Positions 39,537 to 44,114 of a stretch of DNA of 44,114 bases are shown here, in pieces. Source of the DNA: Microcaldota archaeon (lineage in GTDB: Archaea; Micrarchaeota; Micrarchaeia; Micrarchaeales; CABMGC01); contig JAJYJW010000006.1 in assembly GCA_021789155.1 (NCBI GenBank), positions 1-44,114 of the forward strand. The letters run 5' to 3'. The notes below the pieces were generated by a model that was given only the letters and a program-made list of their open reading frames with translations, did not search any database and had not been told where the DNA came from. A program made the translations under genes and the position numbers. Position 1 is the stretch's first letter; each line of letters starts with the position of its first letter.

Positions 39537-41021
39537 TGAGGTGATCTATCCGCAGGTTCCCCTACGGATACCTTGTTATGCCTTACCCCCCCTCACGAAA
39601 CCATAGTTCGAAAGCGTAATTAGCGCTGCCTCACTAAAGCCCCACTTGGATGAGTTGGCAGGCGGTGTGTGCAAGGAGCTGGGACGTATTCACCGCTCGA
39701 TAGTGACAAGCGATTACTAGGGATTCCAGTTTCATGAGGGCGAGTTTCAGCCCTCAATCCAGACTTTGGTTGGATTTAGGGGATTGGCTTCACATTTCTG
39801 TGTTGCAGCCCATTGTTCCAACCTCTGTATGCCGCGTGTAGCCCTGGAGATTCGGGGCATACTGACGTATCGTTGCCCTCTCCTTCCTCCTACTTAAACG
39901 TAGGCGGTCCCGACAGAGTGCTCCGTATATCACTATACGGGTCGCAACTGTCAGCGAGGGTCTCGTTCGTTACAGGACTTAACCTGACAGTTCACACCAC
40001 GAACTGGCGATCGCCATGCACCACCTCTCGGCTCGTCAGGTAAGATCTTTAGTCTGACCTTCACACTGCCGTCGCTCCAGGTAATGTTTCGGACGTTTCA
40101 TTCAATTAAACCGTAGCATCCACCCCTGGTGTGCTCCCCCGCCAATTGCTTTAAGTTTCAACCTTGCGGCCGTACTCCCCAGGTGGCAGACTAAACAGTT
40201 ACCCTACGGTACTGCAAATACACGAAGTATTCGCAACACCAAAGTCTGCATCATTTACTGCTAGGGCTACTCGGGTATCTAATCCGATTCGTTCTCCTAG
40301 CCTTCGTCACTCACTGTCGGATCCGTTCTGGTCTGGCGCCTTCGCCACCGGTAGTCCTTATAGGATTACAGGATTTTACCCCTACCCCATAAGTACTCCA
40401 GACCTCGCCCGCTCCCTAGCCGAAAGGTATCTTATGCACGCATTGATGTTGAGCACCAATATTTCACATAAGACGGTTTCAGCCAGCTACTGACGCTTTA
40501 AACCCAATAATCGTGGAAACCACTTGTGCTGCCGGTATTACCGTGGCGGCTGCCACCGGTCTTGCCCAGCACTTATTCTCCAAGCTTGCTAAACTTGGCA
40601 AAAGATTTACATATGTAAACCACTCGGACTCCCCCCATCGTGCTTTCGCACAGTGTGGAGTTTTCGCGCCTGCTGCACGCCGTAGCGCTAGGGCCCTTGT
40701 CTCAGTGCCCTTCTCGGGGCTCATACTCCCATATCCCCTACAGGTCAAAGGTATGGTGGGCCATTACCCCGCCATCTGCCTGATCTGACGCAGTCTCATC
40801 GTAAAGCGGAAACGCTGCAATTTGCGTCCCTTTAAACTATGGTTCGTTCCAGAATCCTTAATCTATGGAGTATTAGTCACAGTTTCCCGTGGTTATCCTC
40901 CTCTTTACGGTAGATTGACTACGCGTTACTGAGCCGTACGCCGTCCTATGAAGCCATAGAACAGACTTGCATGGCTGTCGAAATCCGATAGCAGTTCCCT
41001 CCAGCAGCATCGACTGGAGTC
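39537..41021 (-). rRNA. rrs: 16S ribosomal RNA, standalone
   Basis: About 1485 nt, no intron-sized excess. The 5' end reads ACTCCAGTCGATGCTGCTGG, lining up base for base with the usual TTCCGGTTGATCCTGCCGGA. The 3' end reads GGGGAACCTGCGG then ATAGATCACCTC, the anti-Shine-Dalgarno end; the usual CTGGATCACCTC is altered to ATAGATCACCTC. Standard landmarks are present, for example GCAGCCGCCACGGTAATACC and the 530 loop. Universal primer sites are changed: 515F has 2 mismatches, 1492R about 3, 1391R about 2. No 23S, 5S or tRNA-Ala follows, so the rRNA genes are unlinked. Ends are given to within a few bases. Confidence 0.95.
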
Positions 41022-41352
41022 GATCATGAATTGCCGCTGTATAAAATTCATTAAAAAGCAATTGTGCAATAATCACTTGTTTCCTCAAGACTATATCCAA
41101 TCCCATAAGGAATTTTCACTAAGAAATGGAAGAATCTCTAGAACGAGATGTTCCGGAGATATATTAGTTGCATCATCTTTATAAAGCTTTATATCAACAT
41201 GCAGCATTGTAACGCATTAATTGCATTAATCGCAATTCTTATGCTGCTATTAACCTATGTTTTTGCAAAGTTTATCTTTATAGCAAGCGGTAATATGCTG
41301 CTTATATAATTTAACATCAATTTTGTACTCAACACGTTACTAGTGCGATTGC
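41022..41352. promoter_or_regulatory. 331-base gene-free region: 16S leader, rRNA promoter and divergent promoter
   Basis: Holds the 5' processing strand at 41083-41093; a strong palindromic TATA block TTTATAAAGCTTTATAT at 41178-41194, predicting a pre-16S start near 41155 and a leader of ~135 bases; the AT-rich repetitive run GCATTAATTGCATTAATCGC at 41213-41233; and CTTATATAATT at 41301-41311, the probable TATA box of the plus-strand gene at 41353. I see no further RNA gene or ORF here. Confidence 0.55.
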
Positions 41353-43143
41353 ATGGACGACAAATTCATTTCTTTCAAAGATCCTACAGAATACAGTTTC
41401 ATGAATAATGTGAAGCAAATTAAAAATGATATGGATTGTTATTTCTGCGATGTTGCAAGCACCACTGCCGCAAAACGCGAAAACTCCGAACGCGAACATG
41501 CGCTCAAGGACAAGGTTATAGATTTCTTCAACATGCAAGCTACGCAAATAATATCTAATGCTGATGGAAACTTAACAAAAGATCAGGTTGCAGCCATAGT
41601 AGATAAGATAGCACCGCTTGATCCTTTCGTTTCTGGGGAACTTCTTCTTACAATAGAAGAAACCGGAAACATTGATGATCTTACCAATGACAGATTCATC
41701 GAAGATCTAGGCAAACCAGACCCTTACGTTGCATCAGCCTTGCTTTATGAAATAAGATTAACGCGCAACATAATGATGCTAACGGATCCTAGACTTTTCA
41801 CTAGCAATTCCACGTGGTTCCTCAACACCATGGGCGTTGAAGCCGCATCTGAATTCATAAACACCGTTGGAATTACGGGTGCAATAGACACATTACTGAA
41901 ATGCATGAACAACAACGTACTCAGTTTGGTTGCGGGCAATGGCAAGCTAGCGAGCGAATATTTTTACGCTGCTGCACAGGACGGTTTCTATAATATAGTG
42001 TCTGATCCGCAGTTCATTGATAGCGTCAAAATGATGGGTAAACGCAACGCTAATAGCGCTTCTGAATATCTCTCTGCGTTATGGTGCACTGGCAACAAAC
42101 AACTTGCAAGTACAGAGACTCTTAACAAAGTGATAAATGGCAACATCAGCATTTGGGGAGAACTCGCAAGACAAAATAACTTGGCTAACCAAAAAGTCAT
42201 AATTGCAAAACCTGGGGATGATACGCACGATCGTGGAGTAAAACTCATGGTGCAAAGTCTGCTCAAACAAGGATATGATGTGCTATTTCTGAACAACGTT
42301 AAAAACGCTAAAGAGATACTCGATCTGGCAAAATCAGAAAGCGTGAAGGTAATAGGGTTCAGCATGCTAGATGATTCACACAAGAACTTTGCAGTTGACA
42401 CGTTAAGAATGGCGCAATCGCTAGGCAGGAACATAGCGATGTTTGGTGGAGGGATACTCTCTAAAGAGAGCGCTGCTGATGCGATAAATAAAGGAATCAA
42501 ATTATTCATGGAGGGCAATGCCATAAAAGATGTAATGCGCTTCATAAGAGAACATGCAAATTTGAAAACGGAAAAACCACTTGATTACAAAACCATAAGC
42601 ACCATTAACAAAAAACATCTTGTCCTTAGCCCGGAACAAACCATAAAACCAGTTACTCATTCTTTCAGTACCTCGTTTGCCAACACGATCATTAGCATGA
42701 AAACGGAAATCATGCGAATGACAAGTGTAAACGCATCGAATAAAGGAATGGTATTGGTTTCGTATGTGCTTGCAATAAATAGAAAGAAAGTTTTGACAAA
42801 CGACACCGCAATGATACGCAAGATCGGAGTAAATTTGAGCGTCAACAAAAAAGCGACAACAAAAGTAATACTTAACAGGATAGACGCCCTTTTTATCACA
42901 ATGATGAATTTGGAAAAAGGGGTCAGAAACACTAAACAAAACAAAATTAGATCGATACAAAAGGAAACTCAAAATAGAATATTAATTGCGATTAAGTCTA
43001 TTGGTGCTGGTTTATTTGCAGAATCTAAAAACTTGCCACATGAAGTAATTAGAAAAGGTTACCTAAAAAATGGCAGTAATACAAGAGCGATACTATTGAC
43101 TGCAGCAATATTTTGCGGAGTTGCATATTTAGTACTGAAATAG
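41353..43143 (+). CDS. Cobalamin-binding-domain protein with helical repeats and C-terminal membrane anchor
   Basis: 596 aa. Residues ~281-400 match the B12-binding (Rossmann-like) domain of methylmalonyl-CoA mutase type: KVIIAKPGDDTHDRGVKLMV has the DxHxxG motif (Asp290, His292, Gly295), VKVIGFSMLD supplies SxL (Ser337, Leu339), and IAMFGGGILS the Gly-Gly loop (366-367). His292 would be the lower axial cobalt ligand. Residues ~90-265 are helical repeats of about 36 residues (ASEFINTVGITGAIDTLLK, ASEYFYAAAQDGFYNIVSDP, ASEYLSALWCTGNKQLAS), and residues ~415-575 are basic and helical with no family seen. The last 18 residues (AILLTAAIFCGVAYLVLK) form a tail anchor. No mutase catalytic subunit is in the window, so it could be a cobalamin sensor or carrier, or have kept only the fold. 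Divergent from 16S. Confidence 0.8.
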   Translation: MDDKFISFKDPTEYSFMNNVKQIKNDMDCYFCDVASTTAAKRENSEREHALKDKVIDFFNMQATQIISNADGNLTKDQVAAIVDKIAPLDPFVSGELLLTIEETGNIDDLTNDRFIEDLGKPDPYVASALLYEIRLTRNIMMLTDPRLFTSNSTWFLNTMGVEAASEFINTVGITGAIDTLLKCMNNNVLSLVAGNGKLASEYFYAAAQDGFYNIVSDPQFIDSVKMMGKRNANSASEYLSALWCTGNKQLASTETLNKVINGNISIWGELARQNNLANQKVIIAKPGDDTHDRGVKLMVQSLLKQGYDVLFLNNVKNAKEILDLAKSESVKVIGFSMLDDSHKNFAVDTLRMAQSLGRNIAMFGGGILSKESAADAINKGIKLFMEGNAIKDVMRFIREHANLKTEKPLDYKTISTINKKHLVLSPEQTIKPVTHSFSTSFANTIISMKTEIMRMTSVNASNKGMVLVSYVLAINRKKVLTNDTAMIRKIGVNLSVNKKATTKVILNRIDALFITMMNLEKGVRNTKQNKIRSIQKETQNRILIAIKSIGAGLFAESKNLPHEVIRKGYLKNGSNTRAILLTAAIFCGVAYLVLK

Positions 43144-43216
43144 CACCGGTTTACTACTGATCTTCTCAATTGCTACTTTGTTGCACCCAACATGGTTGGC
43201 ATAATGTGGGCTAATG
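43144..43216. other. Short convergent intergenic gap
   Basis: Between convergent genes; contains a small inverted repeat CCAAC-ATG-GTTGG at 43189-43201 without a T-run. No gene seen. Confidence 0.4.
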
Positions 43217-43972
43217 CTACATAATATCCTCAATAGGTCTAAACTTCCCAAGACTTATTGGGAATACTGTAGTTTTTGAATTGTTATAAGTGAAACGATG
43301 CATTGTCCTCCCTTTCTTTGATGCTATGATCTTATATTTGTCGTCTACTATTTCAAGTGCAGCGCAATCGTCAATTGCAAATATTTGCTTGTACTTCTTG
43401 ACCATTTGCATAATCGCGTGCCTTCTCTTCTTTTCAGTGAAAAAGTGCGGGCTCAAAGTTAACGGAAGTATTCCCAACCCTTTTACGGATATGTAACCGC
43501 TGTTTTTATTTGTAGATTTCTGTCTTGAATCTGAAATTCCCGATTTGAACCAGCATATCGCACCTGCACTAACCCCACTCAACACTATGCCCTTCTTGTA
43601 CGCAGAGTACAGAAATCTATCCACCCCAAACTTACGCCATAAGATAAGCATTTTGAGAGTATTGCCCCCACCAACATAAATTATATCTGCAGACATTATC
43701 TTCTCTTTAATTTCATTCTTTTTTAGTTTTTCTTTCGTCAACATGAGTACATTGCATTTGCATCCTAATCGCTCACCGAAATGCGTCTTAATCACATCGA
43801 AATAGCTTTCGGAATCCCCGCTTGCAGTTGGAATAAACAAGAGATTTGGATGAGATCTACCTGAAAGTTTTATCATTTCCTTGTCTATAGCTGTTGTTTC
43901 TACTGGATAATTTCCACCATTTTTCCTTGGTCTTCCGATCTCTCCACCGCCAATAGCAACTATTTTTCCCAT
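43217..43972 (-). CDS. Peptidase S51 family protein (peptidase E / cyanophycinase type)
   Basis: Serine hydrolase that in its relatives cleaves aspartyl dipeptides or cyanophycin. About 251 aa from ATG 43972; the TTG at 43981 is in frame but a TATA box AGTATTAAATAA (43993-44004) predicts a start at 43974 and a leaderless mRNA. Motifs: N-terminal KIVAIGGGEIG, strand ADIIYVGGGNTLKML, nucleophile elbow LSGVSAGAICWF with Ser135, and catalytic-type His in LSPHFFTEKKRRHAI. A C-terminal IDDCAALEIVDDKYKIIASK follows the family. Substrate cannot be told from sequence. Stands directly downstream of tRNA-Ile on the same strand. Confidence 0.87.
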   Translation of the reverse strand: MGKIVAIGGGEIGRPRKNGGNYPVETTAIDKEMIKLSGRSHPNLLFIPTASGDSESYFDVIKTHFGERLGCKCNVLMLTKEKLKKNEIKEKIMSADIIYVGGGNTLKMLILWRKFGVDRFLYSAYKKGIVLSGVSAGAICWFKSGISDSRQKSTNKNSGYISVKGLGILPLTLSPHFFTEKKRRHAIMQMVKKYKQIFAIDDCAALEIVDDKYKIIASKKGRTMHRFTYNNSKTTVFPISLGKFRPIEDIM

Positions 43973-44022
43973 ACTTAACAAAATGAATTCTGATTATTTA
44001 ATACTTCTCTATAAAAAGCAAG

Positions 44023-44097
44023 TGGGCCCAGTGAGATTTGAACTCACGACCTTCCGATTATCAGTCGGATGCTCCAACCATGCTAAGCTATGAGCCA
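44023..44097 (-). tRNA. trnI: tRNA-Ile (GAT), with unpaired position 1:72
   Basis: Reverse strand: acceptor 5' TGGCTCA, TA, D arm GCTT/GAGC, anticodon stem TCCGA/TCGGA around CTGATAA (anticodon GAT), variable AGGTC, T arm GTGAG/CTCAC with loop TTCAAAT, acceptor 3' TGGGCCC and discriminator A. CCA not encoded, no intron. The acceptor has T1 opposite C72 (no pair) and a T:G at 5:68. All other stems are sound. Confidence 0.85.
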
Positions 44098-44114
44098 ACG
44101 AAGTATACTTAACT

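Noticed and set aside
40479-40788. ORFs on both strands inside the 16S gene (also 39813-40043, 40164-40493, 40873-41106)
   Set aside because: They are chance frames in rRNA.
39537-41021. Intron or intein-like insertion in the 16S gene
   Set aside because: Length is about 1485 nt and the landmarks are in order with no extra segment.
41213-41233. AT-rich repeats (GCATTAAT) considered as a CRISPR or origin element
   Set aside because: Only two short imperfect copies, no spacers or origin-box array; more likely simple promoter-region sequence.

Overview
The window reads as a compact archaeal chromosome, most likely a DPANN-type lineage close to the Micrarchaeota (ARMAN group). Archaeal markers are Nop5, aEF1A with uS10, RpoL, aIF5A, S24e, S27ae, archease, archaeal SepF, a Hel308-type helicase, class III (pilin-type) signal peptides, TATA-box promoters close to start codons (many probably leaderless) and GGTGA-type ribosome binding sites that match the ATCACCTC end of the 16S gene. 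The 16S gene is not followed by 23S or tRNA-Ala, and it departs from several universal primer sites. The phylum is an inference; the 16S sequence would settle it.

Layout. 1-3313 (minus): Nop5, cut by the left edge, preceded by three tandem, mutually similar genes of unknown function. 3516-9166 (plus): a type IV filament assembly operon (winged-helix/coiled-coil protein, secretion ATPase, unknown 203-aa protein, two TadC/ArlJ-like membrane platform proteins, small membrane protein). 9208-19590 (minus, convergent): an overlapping operon that starts with a CBS-domain protein carrying an HPF-like C-terminus and continues with five membrane-anchored or pilin-like surface proteins bearing LamG-like, Ig-like and beta-propeller domains. 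The two operons together look like a filament or adhesin display machine and its cargo; no prepilin peptidase is in the window.

19709-27190: tRNA-Cys overlapping an ASCH-domain gene in antisense, msrA, an alpha/beta hydrolase, RNase P RNA placed 13 bases before archease, DUF99 with rpoL, a small Cys-rich protein, a double Lrp-like regulator, then a translation cluster (aIF5A, S24e, S27ae) running into a CPBP protease and a SPOUT methyltransferase, and sepF. 27264-35418: Hel308-type helicase, a second giant prepilin-like protein (1109 aa, Cys-rich end) and an M1 aminopeptidase. 35485-37069: aEF1A and uS10. 37201-39408: a degenerate LAGLIDADG-like protein and a protein with seven copies of a ~70-residue repeat. 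39537-41021: standalone 16S rRNA gene with an 11-bp flanking processing stem. 41353-44097: a membrane-tailed protein with an intact cobalamin-binding motif set, a peptidase S51 homologue and tRNA-Ile.

The strongest candidates for undescribed biology are the LamG/propeller surface system headed by a CBS-HPF protein, the three-gene paralogue cluster next to nop5, the cobalamin-binding-like protein without a mutase, and the seven-repeat protein beside a degenerate homing-endonuclease fold.
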